From Cunninghamella blakesleeana (lineage: Eukaryota > Mucoromycota > Mucoromycetes > Mucorales > Cunninghamellaceae): 64,000 nucleotides of DNA. The stretch spans positions 2,969,501 to 3,033,500 of the forward strand of contig JAFCIZ010000005.1 of assembly GCA_017871115.1 (NCBI GenBank), read 5' to 3'. The position numbers and the translations under genes were made by a program. Within the stretch, counting starts at the first letter, position 1; every line of letters begins with the position of its first letter. Positions 31,835 to 45,044 of this stretch are shown here, piece after piece. The notes beneath the pieces are model-generated. The model searched no databases and was not told the DNA's origin. It worked only from the letters and a program-made list of their open reading frames with translations.

Positions 31835-34800
31835 TTAAAAAATATCTTCTTCTGCATCTGACCAGCCAATTGGCTCATCATCATTAAATGCAAAAGTCGT
31901 ATTGAAAGCAGTAATATTGTTTTTAGCCATAGATTTTTCCGTTCCATCTCGATTTTTTTCGATATGTGATTTAGTAGTTACATCGTGCTGTCTATCCTGT
32001 TCCGTTGAAGTTTGATTTTCCTGTTTACTTGGCTGGGGTGATGAGCTTGCAGTGTTATCAATTGATGTTATAATAAAATCATCAATATCGTCATCCAACC
32101 ACCCACTATCTTGATCCCAACCACTATCGTCAGAAAGACCGTCAAATATAAACCGATCACTTGTAATGGAAGGTTGATTTTTTGGTTGTGGTTGTAGGTT
32201 TAAACTATTCGAATTTGTTTGTTCTAATTTAGTTGACATACCTTCTGATATTTCATTTTTAATTTTATTTTGTAAGTTTGAATGAGTATATTCATCGTTG
32301 CTGTCGTTAGCATTATCATTTTGGGATATATTTGTTTTATTATCTTCGTTATGTTTTTGTTCGCTAAATGTTGTATTAGTAGACGTGTCGTTGATCATTA
32401 CACTTAAAGGTTCATCTTGATTCCATTGATCAATACCACTGGTAGATTGTAGCTCTTTTATTTGAGTATCTTCAATATGTGGTTGTCTATTGGACTTTTT
32501 ATTCATATAAATATCATTGATTATTATATCTACCGGTTCTTCTTGATCCCATCCATCGTCATCTATTAAATCATCGTTAAATTCGAATTTGCTACTAACC
32601 GCTGGTTGCTTGTGACAATGATCTTGAGATATATCAACTCTACTTTGATCAATGACATTTGTAACATCATTTTGATCACTTCGTAATTGTTCAGTTTCAA
32701 GCTTGCTGCCAAATTTAGACCGATTTTGTTGTGATTGATTAGAATCAGAAAGCACACTTCCCATAAGGTTGTCATATAAATCAGGACTGTTTTCATTACT
32801 ATTTATGTTGTCATTAATCATATTTTGATCTGCTAATTTAATTTGGCTCAATTCATTGTCATTAGTATTATCGTTTGCTATAGTAGTTTCAGCTGATAGT
32901 TCCAGTCGATTTGGTATATCATTTTCATCATTTTTAGCATTAACATTGTTTATATCCTTTGTGTCTAATTGATCTAGGTTAACATTTTCATTTTCGTCGG
33001 AGATAACGGCATTTTCAATTACTGATTCCAATCGATCCAATACAGTGCTTTCTTCATCACTACTACTACTATTAGCTATTTTTCCAGCAGAAGGTTCTGA
33101 AAGATCTTGTATAGTGTTTTTATGGGCATATATTTCAGTTGATATTTCTAATTGGTCTAATTTAGCTGTTTTATCATCATTATCATTATCACCAGTAATA
33201 TTTTCAGCTATTTGCTCTAGTTGACCTAAGGTGTTATTTTCACTGACAACATCGTCTATATTACATTTTATTGCTAAATGTTCTTTGCTTAATTCAGTTA
33301 TTTTATTATCATTGTTGGTGATACTAGGTTCAGTTATTGATTCTGGTTGATCTAAGACGCTACTTTCATTGACAATATCATCTACATTATTTCCAATAAC
33401 TAATTTTTTATCCAACCCAATATTGTTATCATCATTATGGATAATACTATTTTCACCTATAGCTTGTAAATTATCTACATTAACGCTTTTATTATCATTG
33501 CAAATATTGCTGTTTTCGGCTGCTGGTTGCAATTGGTCCTCTTTAATACCTTCTTTACAATTATCAATAGTATTATTTTTATTTGGCAATACTGACTGAT
33601 TCATATCTATAGCTTCATTTTCTAATGCATGATCTAATCCAATTCCATCATCAAACGGTTGTAAGTGTTGATTAGGATCATATAATCCTTGCTCTAAAAG
33701 GTTCATAGCGTGATCATATTGATTATTTTCCAAAACATTTGTATTTGATTGATTACGACCGCTAACAGCATCGTCCATTATACCACATAAGTCCATATTA
33801 TCACTCGTTATTACTTGCTTTTCTAACTTATCAGGTTCATTTGTTTTTAATATATCGTTTTTTTCACTGTCTTTATTCGTATTTAAATTCATTGAATTTA
33901 AACAATTGTGTTTATCGTTTTCAATATCTTTTTCTAGTTTAGTGTCGTCCTGTTGAAGTTGGTTATCAATTGTTGACTGATTTTCCTCTTTTGTTTCTTG
34001 TTGCTTGATTTTTTTATTACTGTTCATACTTTCAATAATAGTATCCAAAGGTTCAGATTCGTCCCAGCCATCCTCTAGAAGCCTGTTATCGTCAAATTTA
34101 AAAATGTTACTGATTGCAGATTGTTGTTGTTGGTTATCAAATACATTTTCAGTGAGTCTTTCTTCATTTTTTATATCGACTGAATCATTGCCACTTTCGC
34201 TATTTCTAACTAAGTCCAACGAATTTGGTACATCATGATTGTTACTACCTAAATCACTATCAATGCTAGTTTCATTTTCTAAAGATATTATTTGTTGCAG
34301 ACCGGTATGTTCTTGAGAATGTGAAGAAGGTGTTCGATTAACTTCATAAGACAAATGAACATCATCCTCTAAAATAAAAATATTAACATTAATATTCCTT
34401 TAATTATCAACTAGGTATGCTATTGTTTCATTGTTAATTATATATATTAATTTTATTACCAGCATCAGATATTTTTTTATCTAATAATTCTGATTCTTCC
34501 CACAAATTATCAGCTAAAGCTTCATTAAATCCAAACTTACTACTAACATTAGATAATTGTTGACTACAAAAAGATTTTTGAGGAGAGCTTTCCGTAGGCA
34601 ACAAACTCGTTGGTTCATTATTATTCAGTTGATTATCTGTTATATCCAATATGTCATCTTGATCCCATCCATCATTTTCATCATCCAATATTTCGTTAAA
34701 CCCAAATTTACTATTTATAATTGGTTGGTGAATAGGCTCTAGCAATTCTTTATCGTCACCATCATCGACAGCATCAGCATCTTGTTCTGTTTCTAGAAAT

Positions 34801-37800
34801 TATAATATCAGTTACATTTAATGTTGATATTGTGATTACTATCAATATCAAATGTTCAATCGGTATTGATATTGTTTTTATTTCTTACCAAATAGCATGT
34901 CCTCGCTATCTTGAACACCATATTCATCCATAGGTATTTCCAGAGGATCCGATTCACCCCATTTATCATCTGTAACATCCAAACTTTCATCATAAATAAA
35001 CTTGTTGCTAATAGATTTTTGATGTTGTTTAAGAGGAGGAGATACTATAGTTTCCGAAGCTGATTCAATTTTATTATTTGTAATTTTATGAATGAAATCG
35101 CTTTCTTCTTCGTCACCTGACCAGTTACTATCTTGGTTCCATTCATTAATATCTACTATTAATTAAATTGAAAATGATCCTTAGACAATTGATGTTGGCG
35201 TGCATCTTTTAAAGTAAGCTACATACCAGCATATTTATTACCTGAATCATCGACACCCTTAGATTGATCATCATAGTTAGAACTTATTGAAGAATTTGAC
35301 GTAAATTCATTATTCATTGTATGAGGTTGCTGTGCTTCATCTTCAGGAATGAGTAATCTTTCCAAAAACGATCTCTTTATAGGCTGCTCATTATATGGAT
35401 TTGTTAATGATATTGATCGTTTGGATGATGATTGCTGTGTGGATGTTGTTGGTGAAGAAACTGGTCGATGTACTGCCTCATTCAAGTCACTTGATTTAAT
35501 AATACGTATTGTTTCATCTCGGCGGGGCGTATCGGAAAACAAAGCACATACAAGGTGTGTTAATTGATCGTGAGTAAAACAGGCCAAATCACCACGGTAA
35601 AGAGCGTCTAAAATATCTGCCATTGTCATATCTAACATATCTTTTAACATCCAGAAAGGCTGCCAATGTGGAATCCATTGTCGTAAGGTAACTTCATTAA
35701 CAGATTCTTCATTTTCTACCACCATGGAAAAAAGAGTACCTAGTTGTGCTAGTCCATTAAGAGCTTGAGCCATAGATCTTGAAGTGTCGGCTGCAATATC
35801 GCCCATACCCAAGATACCATCCATTATTTTTTTAAAAACACTGTCAGCAATAGAAATTAAAAAGGTCTTACTTTGTTTTTGAGCAACTACTTTATTTATG
35901 TCAGTGATAAATGTGTTTATTTGATGAACAATGACTTCAATAGCACTTTCAAGCGATATAACTTCTTTGTTCAACTGTTGATGTTGCTGTTGTTGACGCA
36001 AATCCGTTGGTAAACCTGCATGGTCCCATTCTTCAGCTTTACTTAAAATAATATCAACATTTGTCATAAACTGTGCCATTACTATCCTTTCCCATGTATC
36101 ACCTAACCTTTTTAATTTTTCTAATACATCATTATTGCCATCTTGATCCATTAAAACAGCCATATTATTTGCCAACCAATAACAATCATTACGAAATACC
36201 ATAGCATGACTAGAGTGTTGTAAAAATAAATGACGATGAAAACTAGGCATGATAGTAATATAAAGCATTAAAACCTCCTGAACCGTTCTTTTTAAAGTAG
36301 TTGCTGTTTCTGGATATTTATCTAGTTCAGAAGAGAGAAGTTGAATTTCTTGAATTGCCTGTTGTATCATTGTTAATAAAACCCTCGGTGTTTGTGTGAT
36401 CTTTCCAAGGTCACTACGCTCTTCTGCATCATACACTTTTCTTAACATAATTTTCCTTGCGTCATTCAAAAGTATAGATCGTCGTTGATGTGCTACATGA
36501 TGGTCAAAATTTTTGGCATATCTTCCTAAAGGTAAATCAGTAATATCCTGTGAAAGATGTGTATAATCCACCGCCCATTGATTTTCAAAGTTAATTGCTG
36601 TTTTAGCCAAAATATCTAAGTCATTTAACGCGATGGGTAAATCCGAAAGTGAAATATGTGTCAATGAGACAGTTGGTACCATGGCTTTAGTAACAAGTTT
36701 GTCTAGTACATAAGGTAATAGAAGGTGCCCAAAAAGCTGTTGTAAGGATTTTAATGAGGAGCAGATATCATTGTTTTCAGTATTATTAAACATGCCATTG
36801 AAAATAAACTTTAATATCAAATCAGTATGTTGTAATAATTTTTCCGCATCAGTGCATCGATCATGGTGTCTTTTAATTGAATTAGCCCCATCATCATTGC
36901 TAGTACTAGGAAGATATTCTACAACATAAAGAAGAGACATTATTTGGCAATTGTCCTCTTCTTTTTTATCAATGGACAACTGAATAGAAGGACCAGAAGT
37001 TCTTTGTATTGATAAAAATGGATCAATAAAATATTTAATTATTTGGCGTTGAATAGAAGCTAATTCTGAATGCTGTATATCAAGTAAAATAGTTGCACGT
37101 AGCAAATCACTTAAATAGAACGTCGTATTATTTAATTTTATAGATGACAAAATAGTGATAGAATTTTGAAAGTTACTAGAAAATTTGGTATTACTATTGC
37201 TATCTGCATATTTATTATCAAAAACCACACATTTTTCCAAACCATCATGAACCAAAGATGTAATCCATTGGCGATATTGAGTAGCTTTTTGTTTTAATCC
37301 TTGCCAAGCAATAATAGATTCGTTTTTTTCTACAGCATCTATTTGTTTTATGATTAAAAAGATTTGCTGTATTGCCTCCTCCATCTTATTCTGTTGTTGT
37401 TGTTGTTGTGAAGTAAGAATGTTATAAACAGTGTCCAAGTGTTGAGATACTTTTATTAATTGTTGTAAACCAGTAATTGTTTGTTCACAGTTTTCAAACT
37501 TTGATTGTGTTGTAAGATAATTTGAGGTTATAGTTTTAGGAATAATCTTAGCATCATGTAAAAGAATATTATGACTAGATGAAAGTGCATCTTGAATTTT
37601 TTCTTGCCCTTGCTTATATACTTTTTCATTTCCTTTATAAACAGAAAAAAAAGGATCAAGTTGGCTTTTAACATTTCTTTGTAAAGACTGTCCAAGTTGA
37701 CTAGACGTGTCTTGTAAAGTAGTTAGTGCATGACCAAGATTGGTGATATTAACTTCATTACTAAATGATTCTTGCTTAAATAAATTATTTATATAATCAT

Positions 37801-37831
37801 TTTGGCTACTCCTATGAAAATTAGATGCCAT
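31835..37831 (-). CDS. ZW10/DSL1-type vesicle tether with very long acidic Trp-motif tail
   Basis: Four exons (37831-35227, 35155-34889, 34792-34460, 34368-31835) join in frame to 1,912 residues. Residues 1-~781 are a helical ZW10-type protein; the C-terminal block WIPHWQPFWMLKDMLDMTMA followed by DILDALYRGD and LVCALFSDTPRRDETIRII matches the end of ZW10. ZW10/Dsl1 is a subunit of the Dsl1/NRZ complex tethering COPI vesicles at the ER. The remaining ~1,130 residues are Asn/Asp/Glu-rich and contain 11 Trp, all in acidic motifs such as GWDQDD, GWDESEPLD and GWDQEEPVD, often preceded by SKFxFN. Yeast Dsl1 binds COPI through an acidic Trp loop, so a COPI-binding role is inferred. The exon 1 donor could instead lie 15 nt upstream. 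Confidence 0.82.
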
Positions 37832-39927
37832 TATCAATTATAAAAAATAAAAACGCTATTCTTTTAATATATATAAAAGAAAGAAAGAAAAAAAGTGAAA
37901 AAAGCAACACCAGACGATTATTTAAAAAATAGAAAAAGCTAAACGCACCCCCCCCTAAAAAATTTTAAACCCCCAAAAATATATATATATATATATATAT
38001 ATATGGTGCCTTTTTTCGACCTTGTAATTATAAAACTTACAGTCAAAATGGTATTGCATAATAAAGGCAATGCTAAAATATATTATTTTGAATTTTCTGG
38101 GCAAATGAATTTTTACTTACTAGCAGCAGAAGCGATTAAAAAAATTTCAACTTGAATTATTTTAAAAAAATAAACTGATAAATGTGAATAAACGACATTT
38201 TCTCCAATTGTTAATGAAATAAAATAATATATATACACCGCTTTTAATGTATTTATTTTTCTGTTTTATTTTATAGCCATCGTACTAAAGTTGCACTTCC
38301 AATTGTTACCTTATTTTTCCCTATATATAGCAATATTTATTGTACCAGGAAGAACGTGAAAATTGTATGTTAAAGAATAAATCAATGTTTGTAATACTCT
38401 TATTGATACTTTAAGTATTTACTATTACATATATAAATTGTGAAAAGTGAAAGGCGATAATTCTTAACAAAAATAAGAAATATTAGATATATCCAATTTT
38501 AGTCGTATAGTCAGCAATAATATAAAATTAAAAAACGAATGAGTAGCTTGATATTTCACCAAGAACTTTTTTTTAAAAATATACCTAGCACATTTGTATT
38601 AGTAAACAATAGTTAATATGAGTGGTTATAAATGAATTAAATTAAATTATTGGTCGATTAACTAAAAAATTACTAGAAAATGAATTTTAATCCTAATAGC
38701 ATTAACATACATAATAAAAAGGAACGAAGATTAATTGAAAAAGTAGAATAAATAAATTTCATATTCAGCTTTGCCCTTCATTTAGCATAAAAATAAACTT
38801 TATAACAGTTAAGTACCCACTACCTCTTTTTTTAAAGATATATTAGAAAAATGTTTAAACTCTGAATAACACTCATAGAATGTAAACCAATCAACTCTAA
38901 TTCATGATAAGTCAATAGTAAAAAAATATCTGTATAGGATGATTGAGTACTTATTAATTTTATTCAAAGAATGAACATCGAGTTAAATATACATCTCTAG
39001 TGACAAATATTGGTTTAAAATTCATGAAAGTTGTCGTATAAAAATATAGTTTATATTTATGTTATCAATCTATTATAATTTTAACTCAATCGGCCTGTTA
39101 TTCATACAAGCAAATTAATAATTTGCTTGAATTTCATTTTTTATATAAATCAGTCAATATACATGTTACATGATGGCCATATGAAAGTTAGCCTATATAA
39201 ATTTAATACTGGCAATCCTGAGTTTATATAATAAAAATTAATATGGAAGCATATATACATATATATTACGGTTTGTTATTTATTTATAGAGAAAATATAT
39301 ATACATTAGTAGTTATTGTGTTTTAATGTTTTTCAACATTCTAATTAATCCCTTATAAATCTATTACAAAGAACAAATAATATAACATAAGGATAACAGT
39401 AGCAATATATATGCATATGTATATATAATAATCGCTTAAAATACTCGTAAACGGTAAGAATATGAAAGGATCAAATGCCATGATAGTAAGTGTGATTTGA
39501 GGAATACAAAATTAAATGTTGGGTCGGACTAACTTTATTTTCTTTCATATGATAAAGTTTTATATTATATTTTAAATAATTTCATTTGATTGGCTAGAAG
39601 TAATGGGCCGACGGCTCCGAAAAAAAGATAAAACTATTGCCAATTGACCATATTATGATTATTGGGATCATTGATCAACAAACATAGTGCATTTTTGAAA
39701 TGGATAAAGAAAAAATTATTCTTTTTAATACTAAATAATATGGTTTGTATAATATATGGCGGTGAACTAAACCGACGACTATACTTTGTATCACGGTACA
39801 TCAGACAGACAAAATAAATAAAAATATTTTTCAATCTCCGTGTATATTTATATATCTTTTTAATTGTCAAAATGTTTTTTTTTTTCTTTCATCATCTTTC
39901 TTTTATCCATTCCAATAGTAATAAATC
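37832..39927. other. Long divergent intergenic region, ZW10 to ERG6
   Basis: About 2.1 kb, AT-rich. It contains a (TA)n run near 37979-38004 and a 35-codon plus-strand ORF at 38048-38155 that looks a little like a glutathione-transferase N-terminus. A minus-strand ORF at 39634-39870 has no family signal. The last ~100 bp before ERG6 are pyrimidine-rich (CTTTC, TTTTTTC), like a leader. Confidence 0.55.
38048..38155 (+). pseudogene. Possible glutathione S-transferase N-terminal remnant
   Basis: A 35-residue ORF whose centre reads KIYYFEFSG, then LLAAEA, resembling the first beta strand and helix of cytosolic GSTs (typically xLxYFxxxGRAExxRxLL). The Arg that normally follows the Gly is replaced and the frame stops right after. 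No downstream exon is visible. It could be chance. Confidence 0.15.
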
Positions 39928-41364
39928 ATGTCCACTGAAGGTACTGTATCAGCTATTCACGCAGAAGATATTGCTTTTGCTAAAGCTCTCCATGGTAAAG
40001 AAATTAAATCCGGTTTACTTTCCAATTTGACTTCTAAAAATGCTGATGTACATAATGTTGCAACGGAAACCTATACTAAAATGTGGAAAAAGGCTGATAC
40101 CGAAACCAAGGAAGATGAAGATAAACGTTTAGACAGCTATACTCAATTGGTCAACTCTTATTATAACTTGGCAACTGACTTTTATGAATATGGTAAATAC
40201 TATAAAAAATATAATAACAATAATAATAATAAAAGGTTTTAAAAGTTTTGAAAAAAAAATGGGGTATTACCATTGAGGATAACTATTGTTTATTAACAAA
40301 ATACTCTCATTTTAATTTATTAGGTTGGGGTGGTAGTTTCCACTTTGCTCGTTATTATCCTGGTGAAGAATTCTTCCGTGCTATTGCTCGTCATGAACAT
40401 TATTTAGCTGCCAATACTGGTATCAAGAAAGGAATGAAAGTACTTGATGTTGGATGCGGTGTTGGTAATAATCTAAACCATTTATTAACAAACTAAAAGA
40501 TATAAAATAATTTAAAACTTATTTTTTATATCTGATAAATCAAAATAGGTGGACCTGCCCGTGAAATTGCTCATTTTACTGGTGCTCACATTACTGGTTT
40601 AAATAATAATGCTTATCAAATTGAACGTGCTTTCCATTATGCTGCTAAAGAAGGTTTACAAAATCAAACCAATTTTGTTAAGGTAATTAAATAAAAAGAT
40701 ATGTCAATAAAAATAAGAGAAAGAATGAAATAAAGGAATGTGTTTGAATAATCATTAATATATTTTCTATTATCATTAGGGTAACTTTATGGAAATGCCA
40801 TTTGAAGATAACTCTTATGATGCTGTTTATGCCATTGAAGCTACTTGCCATGCTCCTGTGTTCGAGGGTGTATATGGAGAAATCTTTCGTGTATTAAAAC
40901 CAGGAGGTACTTTCGGTTGTTATGAATGGTGTATGACTGATAGCTTTGACGCTAGCAATCCTAAACATCATGAGATTGCCCACGGTATTGAACATGGTAA
41001 CGGTATCCCAAAGATGAGACCTATTGCTGAATGTTTACAAGCCTTAAAAAATGTCGGTTTTGAAATTGAATTACACCAAGATATGGCCAATGTAGGAGAT
41101 GAAATCAAATGGTATTATCCCTTAGAAGGTGACTTACGTAAATGTCAAACTTTCCGTGATTACTTAACCACTTTAGCTATGACAAAAGTAGGTCGTTTCA
41201 CCACTACTAACATGTGCCGCGTTTTGGAAAAAGTTGGCGTCATTCCTAAAGGTACTGTTGAAACCCAAAAGTTCCTTGAAGTTGCTGCCGATGCTCTTGT
41301 AGCTGGTGCTCGTGAAAACTTGTTTACCCCTATGTTTTTCTTTGTTGTTAGAAAACCTTTGTGA
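39928..41364 (+). CDS. ERG6: Sterol 24-C-methyltransferase ERG6
   Basis: Four exons (39928-40192, 40324-40464, 40549-40682, 40780-41364) give 374 residues (yeast Erg6 is 383). The conserved sterol-binding region [11 protein letters not shown] (86-96) spans the first junction. SAM motif [16 protein letters not shown] (from 129) spans the second. [26 protein letters not shown], and [17 protein letters not shown] are all present. The enzyme moves a methyl from SAM to C-24 of the sterol side chain in ergosterol synthesis, on ER and lipid droplets. The last exon is rich in C-ending codons, consistent with good expression. Two of the three introns interrupt Gly codons at phase 1. Confidence 0.96.
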
Positions 41365-41786
41365 ATATGTTAAAAAAAAATATTTTCATTTATATCATTT
41401 CTTTTTCTCATCTTTATTAATTTTATTTACTATCTCCTAATATAATTTGTGATAATTTTTGTTTTACTTAATAATATAATAATAATAATATTCTTTTATT
41501 CCAATAAAAAATATAATAAAAGTGATAATGTTAATAACTATAATAACGAACATAAAAGAATAAAATGCATAATAGAATAAATAATAAAAATATGTATAAC
41601 TGGATCTGGTTATCTTTTTAAAATATATATATATATATATATATAGCCAAAATTAAAATTGCATATAAAAAACTGATTTTGTAGTACGATGCATAGTTAA
41701 ACATAATAAACATAATACTATAGTATATAAAATTAAATATAATAAAAAAAAAAACATAAAGCATAAAATATAAAAATATAAAAATA

Positions 41787-41818
<32 letters not shown>

Positions 41819-41936
41819 CGTGTAAAAAGCATATATAATCGTATAGATCGTCCTTTTTTTTTTTTAGTTTTTAGTTTTTTATATTTTTCTTGAAATTTTC
41901 AAAAATTTTTTTGCTTTTTTTTTTTTTTTTTTTTTT
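41365..41936. other. Convergent intergenic region, ERG6 and STE12
   Basis: About 570 bp with (TA)n runs near 41618-41645 and 41791-41818 and a 24-T run (41915-41938) that overlaps the STE12 stop codon, so that on the STE12 sense strand the TAA is followed at once by an A-run. No gene. Confidence 0.5.
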
Positions 41937-44349
41937 TTAGTTTAAGTTAAATGTATGCTGTGGCAGCTGGTAAGACCAATCTTGTTCATCAATAAAAAAA
42001 TTTGTTGTTGGTACGAAAGAAGAAGTTAATAAAGAAGTAGAAGTAGATGGCGTGCCATGAATAGAAGGTGGTGGTGTTATCCAAGCATGCTGAGATGGAT
42101 TCACAGAGCAAGAAGTTAAAGCTTGCTGTAAAGCACTGATTTGAAAATGATAATTACTTGTGTTATTATTGTTATTGAAATAATAATCATTCAACATATT
42201 ATTAGGGTTAGATGAAGTGCTTGATGTAGGTAAAGAAGCAATATAAGGTGAAGAAGTAGAAGAAGATGGAGATGGCAATATGGAAGAAGTAGCTGAATAG
42301 CCTCCAAATGTATCTACTAAAGGACTATCCATCTTATTCATTTCATTATGGAAAGGCATACTACTAAAAGATTGAATAATAGGAGAAGAAGCAGATGATG
42401 ATGCTGCAGAATTTGTTGTAGAAGCATTTGTTGTCGTTACCATTAATTGCTTTTTTTGGTTTTCTTGCTGTTGATATAAATGGTGGTGACTATTACTATT
42501 TTTTTGATGAATCTTTTTATGTTGATTTAAATTGTCAGACCTTGAGAATCGTTTACCACATATTTGGCATAGATGAGGACGATGTAAGGTATGCGTGCGT
42601 AAGTGACGTTTTAAATGTTCCAAACGGCGGAATAGTTTTCCACAAGCATGTAAAGGACATGTAAAAGTAGGGTTACCTTGATTACCTTGCTTTTTGTGGT
42701 TTTCTGTTATAAAAGTAGCTAATGTACTGGTTGCCTTAGCAAGTGAATTGTAAGAAGAAGTAGATATCATTGGTTTATCCATATTATGATCAACGTCGTT
42801 GCTCGCCTCTTCTTCTTCTTCATAATAATCATCATCACCGTCATTGCCATCATGTTGTTGTTGTTGCTCTACTTCGCTATAAGTAAAACCATTATTATTA
42901 CTATCAATTTCTTCATAACGTTGTTGACTTTGGCGTTGCAAACTAGCTTCAATAGCAGCTTGCATGAATTTACTAGTTTGATTTTCCAATCTAAAATCGC
43001 TATTATGAAGGGAATGGATACTTGGTACAGAGTGATGTTTTTTCTTTTTTTCAAAGGAGGTAATATTAGATGATGTACAGTGTGAGGTCATAGATGAAGC
43101 ACGATGACGCCTTTGTTTATACGTTGGTGAACCATCAAATAAAGTTAAATTTCCAAATATTTTTTTTTTGATTTGGTGATCGTAAGAAGGAAGAAAAGAA
43201 TGATCAATTAAAGTAACTGGTAATTGTTTTGGTGAAGAAGGGCATGAAATAGTATTTGAATTTTGATGGTGATGGGGAGAATGGTGAGAAAAGTATGGTT
43301 GTTCGTGATACGGCTGATGCTGCATGATGATCGGATCTTGCCCCAGACTAGAGGTGTCTTGTGATTGGATTGGTGCTTCATCATTACCAAAAGAGGATTG
43401 GCCGATCCAAACTTTGTTTTTGGTTGGTGGAGCACTTAATTCCTCTAGATTATAACAATTTAGAATTAGATGATCATTATAAAATAAATAAATAATATAT
43501 ATATAAGAATTTATGCAAATGAATAAATTATAGTAATGATAATAATAAATCAATATACATTAGCAGCTATTTTATTATGGCAATAACAATAAAATAAAAC
43601 AATAATAATAATAATAATAATAATAAAAAGATGTGTATTTTAAAATCATATCATGCTTTACCTAATGAAATTGGATTCGTTGTAGGAGAACTATCATCCG
43701 AATAAGGTAATAGAGAGATTGTTTTTCTCAAATGATCAAACAATTCTTGTGTAGTATCTAAAGATAAAGAAAGAGCTGGTTCAGCAATAGCGGTTGAAGT
43801 AGATTCTATTCCTAATTTTTCTCTTTTTAAATCGCGTTCCAGGGCATCCAAAAAGAGACGATCATGAGGTACAGAAAACCAATAAAACACTTTTTGTTTT
43901 TTTTTTGTACGAATACAATTATTTTTATATAAAATATCCAAAAATTCAGATCTGGGTTCTTCCAAACAAGCATCTTGACCAGGCTTTAAATTCCTTAAAT
44001 CACTAAATATACCTTCTTCAAACTTTTTTAAGTTATGAACAGGTCTACCAAATGCATGAAATCGAAATATCAAAGATCGTACAATATCTGTTCCAGTTAT
44101 ATGGTATAGATTATTCCATAATACACAAGATACACTTTCGCCAGTAGGTAATGGATAGGTTCTTATCATACGATAATGATCATTAGTTGCTGGGGATCCT
44201 ATATCGTCCCATCCATCATTGGCAGTAGCAAGAAATAGTTTTAAATCATCTATTTGCTTCATACGTTCTCCAAAATCATTTTCACTTGGTGGTTCAAGTT
44301 TATTATTATTTGGGTCTTCCCCGTTAGTTTGTTGTTGGTTGCTTAGCAT
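41937..44349 (-). CDS. STE12: STE12-like transcription factor with two C2H2 zinc fingers
   Basis: Two exons (44349-43662, 43444-41937) give 731 residues. Residues ~45-185 are the STE homeodomain-like region: [73 protein letters not shown]. After the intron come [15 protein letters not shown], an acidic stretch, and two tandem C2H2 fingers (~490-542: [19 protein letters not shown] and [19 protein letters not shown]). Ste12 proteins with C-terminal fingers act downstream of the mating/filamentation MAPK cascade; yeast Ste12 lacks the fingers. The C-terminus is Ser/Asn-rich and probably an activation region. The start ATG is preceded by a long CT-rich leader. Confidence 0.95.
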
Positions 44350-44842
44350 AAACGATAACTGAGATTTAATTTACAAGTATAATATATATAAATAAATAAA
44401 ATAAAATTATATACACATATAAAAAAAAAAAGAGGGAAAAAAAAGAGAAGGAAAAAAAAAAAAAAAGAGAGAGAGAGAGAGAGAAAGAAAAGAAGAAGAA
44501 AAAAAAAAGGTGAGAAAAAGATAAAATAAGGAGGGAAATAGTAAAATAGGGAAAAGAGCCGAGTTTAAAAAAAATTATTGACGCCAAAAAAACTTTACCA
44601 TCTTATGCTTGCCACTCTTTAGTGTTCTATTGTGCCTAATGCCTTTTATGGAAAATATATAAACTGATAGAAAGGAAATAAAGCATGCTAATGCAATATA
44701 AAAAAAAATTGATATATTCCCCACATTCTTATATAAATAAATAAAAACATATTATTTTCTAAAATATTGATAAGAATATATTGTTTGATTATCAAGATCT
44801 TGCTATATAATGATAATAAAAATAATAATAATAATAAAAGGG

Positions 44843-44879
<37 letters not shown>

Positions 44880-45006
44880 GTATAAATAAGGGGCCTAACT
44901 CATATTCGTGACATCATCTTATTTTGCCACTATTTTACTTTTAAATTGATTGGTTCTTTTTTATAAATATTTTTTTAAAAAAAAGAACAGATGATTAAAT
45001 GATTAT

Positions 45007-45044
<38 letters not shown>

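Noticed and set aside
34434..34792. Treating the Trp-motif exons 34460-34792 and 31835-34368 as separate genes
   Set aside because: Each begins without an ATG in context, while GT-AG introns join them and the ZW10 exon in one phase-consistent frame, and the same SKFxFN-GWD module runs through all of them.
39634..39870. 78-codon minus-strand ORF upstream of ERG6
   Set aside because: Phe/Ile/Lys-rich without motif; it overlaps the probable ERG6 promoter.
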